From the NCBI RefSeq assembly GCF_038502225.1, contig NC_091374.1:5330859-5394858 (forward strand): DNA of 64,000 nt, read 5' to 3'. Below are positions 48,226 to 58,733 of the stretch, piece by piece. Within the stretch, counting starts at the first letter, position 1. Each line of letters begins with the position of its first letter. Below the pieces are notes generated by a model. It had not been told where the DNA came from. It was given only the letters and a program-made list of their open reading frames with translations, and did not search any database. A program made the position numbers and the translations under genes. The DNA comes from Cherax quadricarinatus (lineage: Eukaryota; Arthropoda; Malacostraca; Decapoda; Parastacidae).

Positions 48226-48337
48226 TCAAATAGTATACATGCTGCGTACATCTGAGCCCTTTTTTTGTTGGGCAGAATGTGCTTGATAGGTAATAGTTTG
48301 GGTCGAGTTCAGTTTCATTGCAGATTTGCAAATCTCA
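48226..48337 (-). CDS. eIF4E-like paralogue exon 5 (stop codon)
   Basis: The acceptor TTTCCAG is at the plus-strand 48,338 side. It completes a Gly codon, then reads EICKSAMKLNSTQTITYQAH and SAQQKKGSDVRSMYTI followed by TGA. It aligns without gaps to the canonical exon through QAH, with Tyr for Phe before it. The Ser209-equivalent serine is followed by Asp where the canonical copy has Thr. The divergence is far above that of exons 2-4. Confidence 0.82.
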
Positions 48338-51096
48338 CTGGAAAAATTATTTTGATCAAATAAATGACATGACGTTACAGTTCCATTTTTTTTTTTTTAA
48401 CATGCTGGCCGTCTCCCACCAAAAAAGAGGCAGTTTCTCCATCACTTGTATTATCACTGTCTTGCCAGAGGTGCACGGATATGACACTTTAGATGTCCCT
48501 CTGAATAGCAAATATCTCAAACCTCTACATTATCCTTCTTACTTGAATTGTAAATATTGCCATCTCCATTAGGAAATAAAGAAAAACTGTTGCTATATAT
48601 TTCATGTCCTGAATGACCTTGATGAATATACAAAGCAACTTTATGCTGACTGTCTTACATTCTCAAAGGCTTAAACCAAAGTATATTCACTCAATACAAG
48701 CTAGAGAATTGTAGCTTCATTAGGTTAAACCCCTGTAGTTAGGAGTTGCCACATAAATTTAGGATACAGTAATCGCAGAGAAATACAAACCTACTTTCTG
48801 CAATATGTACCTACGAATTAACAAACAAAATTATTTCAAAGGAATGTGATTAAATATTCTCACTGCTTTTATTGGGCATTTATCAATGAAAAAATCAACT
48901 TACCCAATCTTAAGAATGCCACATTTATTCTTAGAATTGGCAGTCCATACACCTATCTTGTCTCCTTTGTTGCGTATATTTACAACAGCGCCACAAATTT
49001 CTTCATTATGATCTTCAAAATTTTCTCCAATCATTAACATTAGCTGTAAAGTGCCAAAAGCTGAAGTCAGTATTTTTAAAAACTTGATATTATTAAGAGC
49101 ACTGACAAGGCTCTCTACTATTCCTTATCTATATCAATGATCTTCCCAATGCCTTGCAAGAACTAAAACCAATTCTGTTTGCAGATGACGTAACATGTCA
49201 CTGCAAGTGTAAATCCTATTGTCCTTAACTATAGGTAATGTTCAAAAAGGTGTGCGTGGATGACAACATACTCGCAGTCAATACTGACAAAACCTTCTAC
49301 AAAATGTTAAAGACATAAATTTAAACATATTGATGAACAATACATGCACCATGAGACACAATGATAAAATCCTAGGTACAGTAGGACCCCACATCCATTG
49401 ATTCGGTTTCTGTGGTTTCAGTCTATTTCTCATCACAGTTGTCGTATATAAAAGCCATGGATGTGTCATGACATTTGTCCCACCACTCATTACTTCATGG
49501 GAGCCTCACTGAGTGATCAACATTAGTAAAATTCCCTATAAGGACAGTGTCATTTCAGAAAATTATAACCACCTTCTACACACAAGAGATACAGAATGTC
49601 TCCGAGGAAATTCCAGTTCACCCAAGAACCTGTGTGCACAGTAAGTGTGAAAATTTAAGATCTAAAATCATAATGTGAGGACTAAAAGTTATTGACCATT
49701 TGTGACCCCTCAGAGGTGGTGAAGGACTCATGATCCAAGGACCTGGACCTGTCTTCCCATTAACTGGATAAAATGTCTGTTAATGTAGTGTAGTCCTGGA
49801 TAAAATGTCTGTTTATGTACTGTAGTCAACTGTTTAAGAAATAATCCCAACCACATCATAACTGGACAAAGTCACATTATGCTCTATTGATACTTTTCGT
49901 ATCTATGCACATCCCAGCTGTGGAGGCCCTGATACCACATCAATACTATTTTTCATAAGAGTTCTCTTACTATCCTACTGCCACACTGCAAAATTATTAA
50001 GCTAATCTCATAGTTATTTCTACTCAGAACTACTCTATTTCTACTTACAATTTCCAACCACAATATTTCTAGTTCTGTAGAACGTTGCTGCTTGTTGATA
50101 GTGACAAGCCAGCGTCCTCCTTTACAATTTCGCTCATCTTCCCACATAGGTTTGATTCCTTCCTTAAACAAAGAGTAATCACGCCCTGGTTTCAACCGTG
50201 ATGGAGGTTCAATGTGATTATACAGTCTATAAAAAGAAAGATAAATTACATAAAATAAGTAAAACACTGGCTAATAGTAATACAGTATACTGTATTCTGA
50301 CACCCATAGTATTACCTGTTACCACATTCGCTGGCAGGACTTAACTTACTTGGTTGATAAAGAAAAATAATATCTGTACTTTATCACAAATTTAAATATA
50401 CTGTACAGTAGTCTCCCCATATCCACAGGAAATATGTTCCAAGACATACAGTGGATACCCAAAACCATGGATAGTAATGAAACCTATACCTTTCATTTTT
50501 CATTTACATACATATGTACCTACAATAAAGTTTAACTGATAAATAATGTACGAGTTAGTTTAATATGTTTATTATGCACCCCATACCCATCCTGTGGGCA
50601 GTAGTCAAAAGATTACAGAGGTACATAATGGGTCCAGGGACTGGTCCCCAAAGTTTTGATAGCTGAGCAAGTTACAAAGGTAATGAACTCCAGGTAGATC
50701 TGGTCACAATAATGACAAGTTACAAAGGTATTTACAGATTACAGAGGTATATAATGGGTCCAGGGACTGGGCCCCCAAAGTTTTGATAGCTGAACTAGGT
50801 ACAAAGGTAATGAACTCACAAGTTACAAAGGTAAAGAATCCTGTACGTAAATTTACTTAAGTTTATACATGGCTACAATCATGAACAAATTATAGAGTAA
50901 TGAACAATTCACACGTCCACACCCGGTCACAACTGTAATGAGTTATTGGTGCAAATATTGATTGTTGAGTCTCTCTCACACACACACGCACAAATAGGTG
51001 AGTACACACACACGAGTATAAGCACTCACACATATGAGTATACAAATACACATGCAAACACACACACACAAGCAGACACAGACAGACAGACAGACA

Positions 51097-51148
<52 letters not shown>

Positions 51149-54100
51149 TAGTATGCAAAGTCATGGAGAAGATTATCAGGAGGAGAGTGGCAGAGCACCT
51201 GGAACAGAACAAGATTATAAACGACAACCAGCATGGATTCATGGAAGGCAAATCCTGTGTCACAAACCTTCTGGAGTTCTATGACAAAGTTACAAAAGTA
51301 CGACACGAGAGAGAGAGAGAGGGGTGGGTTGATTGCATTTTCTTGGACTGCAAGAAGGCCTTTGACACAGTTCCTCACAAGGGACTAGTGCAGAAACTAG
51401 AGGATCAGGCGCGTATAACAGGAAGGGCACTGCAATGGATCAGAGAATATCTGACAGGGAGGCAACAATGAGTCATGGTATGGGATGAGGTATCACAGTG
51501 GGCACGTGTAACGAGCGGGGTCCCACAGGGGTCGGTCCTAGGACCAGGGTTATTTATTTATTTATTAATTTATTTAATGTCTTTGCAAACAGTACATTGA
51601 GATTGTGTATATACAATAGTGGGATACAATGCAAAGAGAGCCTCTATTATGCCTTGGCATTATGGGCCAACTTAACATTACAGGCTTACATTCTACTTAA
51701 TACTAAGGAGTAGTATATCATAGTTATACAGTAGGAAAGTAATTATTTCATAGTTGTACAGTAGAATATTAATTATATATGAATCAAAATTTGTATAATA
51801 CAAAGATATACGTATTTATATTCTAAAATGCTATTGTGAAAAACAATGATTCAATTATAGTCCTGTCAACAATGGATAAAAGGCTCAATGTGATTGTTTC
51901 AGTTATGATGTGGGAGTACACAGGTGAATAAATGTGTACTGTGTATTTAGCATTTAGTCTAGGGTGATTAAGTGGCTTTTGAGAAGAGTGTTAAATTGAT
52001 TTTCAGACTGGGTTACTTTAATATCTTCTGGTAATGAATTCCATATTTTGGGGCCCTTTATGTGCATAGAGTTTTTACACAGTGTGATATGGACACGAGG
52101 TATATCAAAAAGAGATCTGTGTCTTGTGTCCTGTTTAGGCTGGTGAGGAAAAGTGAGTGGGGGGTTTATATTTGCGTGTATTGTTCTGTGTATGTAGTAG
52201 GCACATGAATAAGTATGGATGTTCTTAATGGTAAGCAGATTCAGACTTTTGAAAATTGGTGGAGTATGCTGGCAGGAGTGGGAATTTGTTATCATTCTTA
52301 CTGCTGCCTTTTGCTGGGTTATTAGGGGTTTTAGGTGATTGGATGTTGTTGATCCCCATGCACAAATTCCATATGTAAAATAAGGGTATACGAGTGAATG
52401 GTACAGTGCCAGGAGAGCTGATTGTGGAACGTAGTATCATATCTTTCACAGTATGCCTACGGTCTTTCTGGTATATGTGAATGACATGATGGAAGGGATA
52501 GACTCAGAGGTTTCCCTGTTCGCAGATGATGTGAAGTTAATGAGGAGAATTAAATCAGATGAGGACCAGGCAGGACTTCAAAGAGACCTGGACAGGCTGG
52601 ACACATGGTCCAGCAACTGGCTTCTTGAATTCAACCCTGCCAAATGCAAAGTCATGAAGATCAGAGAAGGGCAAAGAAGACCGCAGACAGAGTATAGACT
52701 AGATGGCCAAGGACTGCAAACCTCGTTCCAGGAGAAAGATCTTGGGGTGACCATAACACCGAGCATGTCTCCGGAGGCAGACATCAACCAGATAACTGCT
52801 GCAGCATACGGGCGCCTGGCAAACCAGAGAATAGCATTCTGATACCTTAATAAGGAATCGTTCAAGACACTCTACACTGTGTATGTTAGGCCCATACTGG
52901 AGTATGCAGCACCAGTCTGGAACCCACACCTGGTCAAGCATGTAAGAAGTTAGAGAAAGTACAAAGCTTTGCAACAAGGCTAGTCCCAGAGCTCAGGGGA
53001 ATGTCGTACGAGGAAAGGTTGAGGGAAATCGGACTGACGACACTGGAGGACAGAAGGGTCAGGGGAGACATGATAACGACATACAAGATACTGCGGGGAA
53101 TAGACAAGGTGGACAGAGATAGGATGTTCCAGAGAGGGGACACAGAAACAAGGGGTCACAACTGGAAGCTGAAGACTCAGACGAGTCACAGGGACGTTAG
53201 GAAATATTTCTTCAGTCATAGAGCCGTCAGAAAGTGGAATAGCCTAGCAAGTGAAGTAGTGGAGGCAGGAACCATACATAGTTTTAAGAAGAGGTATGAC
53301 AAAGCTCAGGAAGCAGAGAGGGAGAGGACCTAGTAGCGATCAGTGAAGAGGCGGGGCCAGGAGCTGAGTCTCGACCCCTGCAACCACAATTAGGCGAGTA
53401 CACACACACACAGTGGTAATGCTTTATTTACATGGAGCAAAGTCAGGGTATTTTATTCAAAATTGTCTGTAATATACCACTGTGGATAAAATACTTAGAC
53501 ATATCTCTTCTCCTATGCCAAATCAAAGTCGAGAACAACGTCCAGTATTGGGCCCCTACTTAAACAAGATGGGTCCTACACAGATGACAGCAAGGAAATG
53601 AGTGAGCTACTCAAGTCCCAATATGACTCAGAGCAAGCCGCTAACCAGACTGAGAGTCGAAGATCAAAATGAATTTTTTATGAGAGAGCCACAAAATTTG
53701 ATTAACACAAGCCTATCCGATGTTATCCTGACGCCAAATGACTTCGAACAGGCGATAAATGACATGCCCCTGCACTCTGCCCCAGGGCCAGACTCATGGA
53801 ACTCCGTGTTCATCAAGAACTGCAAGAAGCCCCTATCACGAGCCTTTTCCATCCTATGGAGAGGAAGCATGGACACGGGGGTTGTCCCACAGTTACTAAA
53901 AACAACAGACATAGCCCCACTCCACAAAGGGGGCAGTAAAGCAACAGCAAAGAACTACAGACCAATAGCACTAACATCCCATATCATAAAAATCTTTGAA
54001 AGGGTCCTAAGAAGCAAGATCACCACCCATCTAGAAACCCATCAGTTACACAACCCAGGGCAACATGGGTTTAGAACAGGTCGCTCCTGTCTGTCTCGAC

Positions 54101-57100
54101 TATTGGATCACTATGACAAGGTCCTAAATGCACTAGAAGACAAAAAGAATGCAGATGTAATGTATACAGACTTTGCAAAAGCCTTCGACAAGTGTGACCA
54201 TGGCGTAATAGCGCACAAAATGCGTGCTAAAGGAATAACAGGAAAAGTCGGTCGATGGATCTATAATTTCCTCACTAACAGAACACAGAGAGTAGTCGTC
54301 AACAGAGTAAAGTCCAAGGCAGCTACGGTGAAAAGCTCTGTTCCACAAGGCACAGTACTCGCTCCCATCTTGTTCCTCATCCTCATATCCGACATAGACA
54401 AGGATGTCAGCCACAGCACCGTGTCTTCCTTTGCATATGACACCCGAATCTGCATGACAGTGTCTACCATTGCAGACACTGCAAGGCTCCAGGCGGACAT
54501 CAACCAAATCTTTCAGTGGGCTGCAGAAAACAATATGAAGTTCAACGATGAGAAATTTCAATTACTCAGATATGGTAAACACGAGGAAATTAAATCGTCA
54601 TCAGAGTACAAAACAAATTCTGGCCACAAAATAGAGCGAAACACCAACGTCAAAGACCTGGGAGTGATCATGTCGGAGGATCTCACCTTCAAAGACCATA
54701 ACATTGTATCAATCGCATCTGCTAGAAAAATGACAGGATGGATAATGAGAACCTTCAAAACTAGGGAGGCCAAGCCCATGATGACACTCTTCAGGTCACT
54801 TGTTCTATCTAGGCTGGAATATTGCTGCACACTAACAGCACCTTTCAAGGCAGGTGAAATTGCTGACCTAGAAAATGTACAGAGAACCTTCACAGCGCGC
54901 ATAACGGAGATAAAACACCTCAATTACTGGGAGCGCTTGAGTTCCTAAACCTGTATTCCCTGGAATGCAGGCGGGAGAGATACATGATTATATACACCTG
55001 GAAAATCCTAGAGGGACTAGTACCGAACTTGCACACGAAAATCACTCACTACGAAAGCAAAAGACTTGGCAGACGATGCACCATCCCCCCAATGAAAAGC
55101 AGGGGTGTCACTAGCACGTTAAGAGACCATACAATAAGTGTCAGGGGCCCGAGACTGTTCAACTGCCTCCCAGCATACATAAGGGGGATTACCAACAGAC
55201 CCCTGGCAGTCTTCAAGCTGGCACTGGACAAGCACCTAAAGTCAGTTCCTGACCAGCCGGGCTGTGGCTCGTACGTTGGTTTGCGTGCAGCCAGCAGCAA
55301 CAGCCTGGTTGATCAGGCTCTGATCCACCAGGAGGCCTGGTCACAGACTGGGCCGCGGGGGCGTTGACCCCCGGAACTCTCTCCAGGTAAACTCCAGGTA
55401 TCTTGAACATTTCTGAGTGAGTTGTTTCTAAATTCATTAATTTTATCGCACTCCAGTACATAATGACGCAGGGTGTGACAATAGTCCATCTGGCAAAGTT
55501 TGCATTTCGTTTGGTCTACATCTGGTGGTGGTGATTTAACCTTCCAAAGATATTTGTAACCTAGCCGGAGCCAGGCGGTAGTGACATCCAAGAGTTGGCT
55601 TATCTTGTTGAATGCACCATAGACATGTGGCTCCTCCTGCATGATAGAATTATGATAGATGAATTGACTAGTGTCAATCTCCCTGAGTTTTAAGTCAATA
55701 AAATTCAGTCGAAGTTCTTTTCGTATTATTGTTCTCAAACTGCTACCTGACAAGATTGTAATCTACCTCTTCTTGGAAAGCATACAGCTTAGCCAATTTA
55801 TCAGTGCTACCAAGCATCTGAAGACCAATGTGAGATGGAATCCACAGCATGTGCACTGACTCCACTATCCACAATCCTACCATACCTGTGTCTGGCTTCT
55901 GACACAAGCATGCCACAATTTATACTTAATGAGTTGAGACCATTTGTGAATAACAGAGAATCAATTACAATTAAAGTGTCAACCTTAGATACATGGATGC
56001 ATTTGAGTGCAAGGAGTATGGCAAACAGTTCTGTCTGAAGGGTAGAGGCCCAATTATTGATATGTGCTTCAACTTCATTAAGAGCCATCACTCTGTATGA
56101 CAACAGCAGCACTACCAGTGGTTTGGTGAACAGAATCGGCCAGTGTGATAAAAAAAAAAAAAAAAATGTGCTGTGTGACTAAGTTATCAATACAGCCTAA
56201 GGCATCCTGTTTGGCTTCAAGGCAAAGCTTTGGTTGTGATTTAAGTAGTAGTTTGGGGGGAATGGAGGGACGGTAGTTTGGAATGGGGTAATATCCCGTG
56301 GAGCGGAGAAGTGCTGCTGTTGCCTTACTTGACATAAATCATGTATCTGGTTCATGAGGAGGTTGGTTCCAGTTTTTCGATCCATCTGGAGGGGTGTTCA
56401 CCAGTGCTGAGGAAAGTTTGGAGGGCTTCTGTGCAGGGGTTTGAATGGGCTTGCCTGAGCATATTAACCCCAATTAGGATATTTCTTTCAGTAACATGAT
56501 CTCTGATGCTTGGAATATCAAGTTCTTTTTTGCATATTTAAAATTTTGGCAGTACGAGGCACAATAAGTCGAGAATTAGCACTTTTTCACTGATGGGATG
56601 CACTTTGTGGCTTCTCAGGCTTTGAAGAACTGCCACCACTATTACTCTTGTGCTCTGCAGCCATTATTAACCATGAATAACTGAAACTACAGAAACTGAA
56701 CCTATGGATATGGGGGTTCTACTGTACTGTACTTTATTCAAATTGCACACCTCTCTCCTGAAAAGCTGTAGAGTCCCAAAACTCAACCTATACTTTAAAA
56801 GGTGCAATTATTATGATAAAACAAAATATAATACATGTCTATTATGCTACTGTCTGCTTGAAGCAGTTTGCCCATCATTTCCAATTTAATGGTTAGAGCA
56901 GCAGTAGAGAATCTATAACTCTGAAAGAAATTATGATTCCAACACCTAGTGAAGTAGCAAGCAGCAAATAACACTATGCACATCAGAAGAGACGATAGAG
57001 CTCGTTGAGCAGGGAAAGTGGACCTAGTAGCGACCAGCGAAGGGGCAGGGTCAGGAGCTGTGACTCAACCCCTACAACCATAAATATGGGAGATGATTAC

Positions 57101-58733
57101 TATTTTGTGTGTCAGAATGTGAAGCAAGGTAACATGCAAACTCAATTTGTGCTGCTCCTGGCAATCCCGACATGCTTATGCTTCATATACTATTTTCATC
57201 AAAAACTAGTACATACACAGAACCACTGTTGGTATTGTCACTATCTGAAATACCATTACCATACAATTTATCACCGTTTTCTTACTGCATAATTGTGTCT
57301 TCAAGTTATAACTGTCAGATTCTTAATCATCCTCTCCAATTTAGTATAAAGGACAGATTTTTGGGGGGCATAAAACTTAAAATGTGGGAAGTGGGGAATA
57401 TATCTATATCTTGGTCTTTCTTACCAACTGAGTAACTGGCATGAATTCTTATGTCATAACATATCTGCATTTGAACCATTATATGGAATCAACTGCTTTT
57501 GTCACTGTCTTGCAACTTCACTTCTTCACAACTACACTGAAGTGATATTTCCTGATGTGTCTGTGATTTAGTTATGTGTAGTTTCAATTTGTGTCCTCTT
57601 GTTCTAGCTCCAATGAAGAGGTTGTTCTTGCCTGCCATGTCTATGCCCAAGAAATATTTGTATGCTGTGATCATGTATCCATAATCCTTCATGGACAAAA
57701 GATCCATTTCTCACAGTCTCCTCCTAACACATTTCTTACAGCTACTGTAGTAATCTGGATAGTGGTGTACTGGTATATATAGCAATGGTGTGGTGATGTG
57801 ACAGTGGATGGCAGTACACTTGGGGTTACTTCAAGATAAATGAGGGGGTGAATGAGTGGGTTTGGATGGTGTGACTGGATATCCAGTGGGTATGTGACTG
57901 GAAGGGTTAGTGGGTATGCGGTTGGACGAGTCAGTGAGTACATGGCTGGACGAGTCAGTGGGTATCTGGCTGGAGAGATCAATGGGTATGTGACTGGATT
58001 AGTCATTAGGTGTGACAGATGAATCAGTGGATATAACTTGAAGAACTGGCAAGTATAGCACAGTATGTAGTGTCATCTTACATGCACTAAATTAGTTTCA
58101 TAAATTAATGGACTGCAGGTTTTATAAAAATGCAAGGCTTTACTCTATTAGTCCTATTTTTTCCAAATTTATTATATACATGTGGAAGTGCCAAACCCAC
58201 AGCTCATACAGTGTCAGAGGAATGTAAAATAATAAGGCTTGATCCAAGAAAAGTTAGGGTAGCTGCAATTCCTTGGCTCAAGAGCCCTTCACTAGCAACA
58301 TAAATAACTTGGATAATTCATTTGATATTGTAGTTTTTAATTCTGGAGACCTACGATGTAGGGTGGACGAGAACACTAGGCTGATCCTTACTCCATCAAT
58401 AAACCCTCTTGAAGACACAGCTTACCTAAAATGCTCTGCATAACCATGGACTTTCTGCATGCATAATAAAGTGTCACCCATTTCTGTGCAAACAATGTAT
58501 CATGTGGAAATAAATTATTAAATTGAATTTTGAGCTTACGACCAAAAGTCCTCAACAGTGTTAAAGCTGGTTACTTCCTTCTGACAGTCTTCCCATGGTA
58601 GGTTAGGCTCTATCTTGAAAAACCACATTGTCCATTTGCATCTGAGAGGATGTTTAAATGATCTTGAAACACCCAGCTGTGTCATCTCCATCTCCTCCCC
58701 CTCCTCCTCACTCTGTTGCTCTTGGTGGTCATT
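48226..58733 (-). CDS. eIF4E-like paralogue, exons 2-5 (first exon not found)
   Basis: Minus-strand exons are 58540-58733, 50049-50226, 48904-49043 and 48226-48337. They encode 207 residues ending in TGA. Lengths 194/178/140/112 and all phases parallel the canonical gene's 191/178/140/115. The cap pocket is intact: Trp in LPWEDC, PMWEDE, NIRNKGDKIGVW. HPL and VEDFWS of the eIF4G/4E-BP face are kept. The last exon has diverged strongly: only YQAHS and a KKGS remain recognisable, and it ends MYTI instead of KNRFTV. The acidic arm is longer, with EEEGEEMEM. By analogy a ~30-base first exon lies upstream, above 58,740 or beyond the window. Met15 and Met17 of exon 2 are alternative starts. Splice sites are intact, so this is a gene and not a processed pseudogene. 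A divergent or tissue-specific cap-binding role is inference. Confidence 0.9.
48377..48440 (-). mobile_element. RTE-like LINE tail fragment
   Basis: Poly(T) followed by GCTGGCCGTCTCCCACCAAA, the reverse complement of the LINE end at 33,170-33,222. It lies in intron 4 of the eIF4E-like gene, 40 bp upstream of exon 5. Confidence 0.65.
48904..49043 (-). CDS. eIF4E-like paralogue exon 4
   Basis: LMLMIGENFEDHNEEICG then AVVNIRNKGDKIGVWTANSK, ending ILKIG in phase 2. It has all cap-phosphate and Trp166 equivalents. The acceptor is TTTACAG and the donor GTAAGT. Same 140-bp length as the canonical exon. Confidence 0.95.
49115..49330 (+). mobile_element. Reverse transcriptase fragment
   Basis: Encodes LIYINDLPNALQELKPILFA followed by DDV, the FADD catalytic motif of a non-LTR reverse transcriptase. 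It then decays. It sits antisense in intron 3 of the eIF4E-like gene. Boundaries are approximate. Confidence 0.65.
49379..49500. mobile_element. Tigger-like terminal fragment
   Basis: TA then CAGTAGGACCCCACATCCA and TTCGGTTTCTGTGGTTTCAG, the same end type as the right end near 56,724 in reverse complement. I could not find the partner terminus. Confidence 0.5.
50049..50226 (-). CDS. eIF4E-like paralogue exon 3
   Basis: LYNHIEPPSRLKPGRDYSLF to EILWLEI. It includes PMWEDERNCKGGRWLV with the second cap-stacking Trp and Glu. The acceptor is TTTATAG and the donor GTAAGT. 178 bp, as in the canonical gene. Confidence 0.96.
50979..51143. repeat. (CA)n microsatellite after a LINE tail
   Basis: Compound (CA)n with (CAGA)n at 51,074-51,100. 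The opening CAAATAGGTGAGTACACACA matches the terminal AATTAGGCGAGTACACACAC of the LINE ending at 53,410, so the repeat probably grew from that LINE's 3' end. Confidence 0.85.
51144..53410 (+). mobile_element. CR1-like LINE, interrupted by another LINE
   Basis: Reverse transcriptase from VMEKIIRRRVAEHLEQN through NDNQHGFMEGKSC, IFLDCKKAFDTVPHKGLV and SGVPQGSVLGP. It resumes after the insert at 51,549-52,455 with VYVNDMMEGIDSE, SLFADDVKLM (catalytic FADD), NPAKCKVMKI and EKDLGVTI. The C-terminus, after a stop and frame shifts, has YEERLREIGLTTLEDRR and KTQTSHRDVRKYFF. The 3' end has GAGGCGGGGCCAGGAGCTGA, then GCGAGTACACACACAC. It is dead as it stands. Fragments of the family lie at 44,620-44,905, 57,005-57,085 and 57,489-57,720. 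Confidence 0.9.
51549..52455 (-). mobile_element. LINE nested inside a LINE (3' end only)
   Basis: It splits the SGVPQGSVLGP / LVYVNDM stretch of the host LINE. On the minus strand it encodes a C-terminal reverse transcriptase tail: FYIWNLCMGINN, MITNSHSCQHTPPIFK, IKGPKIWNSLPEDIK and NTLLKSHLITLD, then a stop. It ends in a (TAAA)n-type tail at 51,550-51,575, which fixes its orientation. Clade not assigned. The exact target duplication is unclear. Confidence 0.85.
53500..55400 (+). mobile_element. CR1-like LINE, nearly complete RT, copy 1
   Basis: Long frame 53,602-54,948 with SAPGPDSWNSVFIKNC, KNYRPIALTSHIIKIFERVL, GQHGFRTGRSCLSRLL, VMYTDFAKAFDKCDH and SVPQGTVLAPILFLILISD. The catalytic motif reads FAYDT, so the first catalytic aspartate of FADD has become Tyr and the enzyme should be inactive. 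A one-base deletion near 54,940 shifts the frame, which continues at 54,951 with RYMIIYTWKILEGLVPN and GPRLFNCLPAYIRG. The stop lies inside the 70-bp tail shared with the SINE at 23,687-23,943. The 5' part (endonuclease) is absent. Confidence 0.92.
55401..56560 (-). mobile_element. I-like LINE C-terminal part (RNase H and zinc knuckle)
   Basis: Minus-strand frames give an RNase H remnant (VHQTTGSAAVVIQ, STLQTELFAILLALKC, VDTLIVIDSLLF). Downstream is a C-terminal TAWLRLGYKYLWKV with KCKLCQMDYCHTLRHYVLEC, a zinc-knuckle-like end. No reverse transcriptase part was recognised. It abuts the CR1-like tail at 55,400 directly, so the CR1-like copy probably inserted into or beside it. Confidence 0.75.
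57005..57085 (+). mobile_element. CR1-like LINE 3' UTR fragment
   Basis: GGACCTAGTAGCGACCAGCG then GGGGCAGGGTCAGGAGCTG and CAACCCCTACAACC, matching the terminal ~80 bp of the LINE at 51,144-53,410. Confidence 0.8.
57489..57720 (-). mobile_element. Degenerate CR1-like LINE C-terminus
   Basis: The minus strand encodes MITAYKYFLGIDMAGKN and RTRGHKLKLHITKSQTHQEI, aligning to the ITTYKILRGIDK..RGHNWKLKTQTSHRDV region of the LINE at 51,144-53,410. Heavily mutated. Confidence 0.7.
57885..58010. repeat. Degenerate 24-bp minisatellite
   Basis: About five units of the type GTGGGTATGTGACTGGA followed by a variable AGGGTTA/CGAGTCA part. The resulting minus-strand frame (TRPAMYSLTRPTAYPLT) is a repeat translation and not a gene. 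Confidence 0.8.
58540..58733 (-). CDS. eIF4E-like paralogue exon 2
   Basis: NDHQEQQSEEEGEEMEMTQL then FKHPLRCKWTMWFFKIEPNL and PWEDC, ending FWS in phase 2. One codon longer than canonical exon 2 and more acidic. The acceptor is GTTTCAG, the donor GTAAGC. The same NDxQ start as in the canonical gene supports a matching short exon 1 upstream. Confidence 0.95.

Larger units (their letters stand above)
50406..56724. mobile_element. Possible Tigger-like element filled with LINEs
   Basis: TA-flanked CAGTAGTCTCCCCATATCCA at the left and GGATATGGGGGTTCTACTG at the right are imperfect inverted repeats of Tigger type, with a subterminal ACCATGGATAG/CCATGAATAAC pair. Between them lie three or four LINEs and no transposase. 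It could be one old element enlarged by nested insertions, or two fragments of separate copies. Confidence 0.4.
50227..58539 (-). other. Intron 2 of the eIF4E-like gene
   Basis: An 8.3-kb intron between exons 2 and 3, bounded by GTAAGC and TTTATAG. Most of it is transposon-derived (50,406-56,724 and 57,005-57,720). The canonical gene's intron 2 is 4.0 kb. 50,560-50,850 contains a local near-duplicate: GTCAAAAGATTACAGAGGTA and later ACAGATTACAGAGGTATATA, each followed by ATGGGTCCAGGGACTGG. Confidence 0.8.

Noticed and set aside
48128..48331. 67-codon minus-strand frame starting MQICNETELD
   Set aside because: It overlaps the last exon of the eIF4E-like gene in a different frame; the exon frame aligns to eIF4E and this one does not.
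50890..51378. Cys/Val-rich 162-codon frame and Thr/His-rich opposite frames
   Set aside because: They are translations of the (CA)n microsatellite.
54133..54923. Minus-strand frames of 142 and 121 codons
   Set aside because: They are shadows of the reverse transcriptase frame on the plus strand; the same shadow recurs at 61,658-62,023 because the LINE is repeated.
57689..58006. 105-codon Pro/Thr-rich minus-strand frame
   Set aside because: It reads through a degenerate 24-bp minisatellite.
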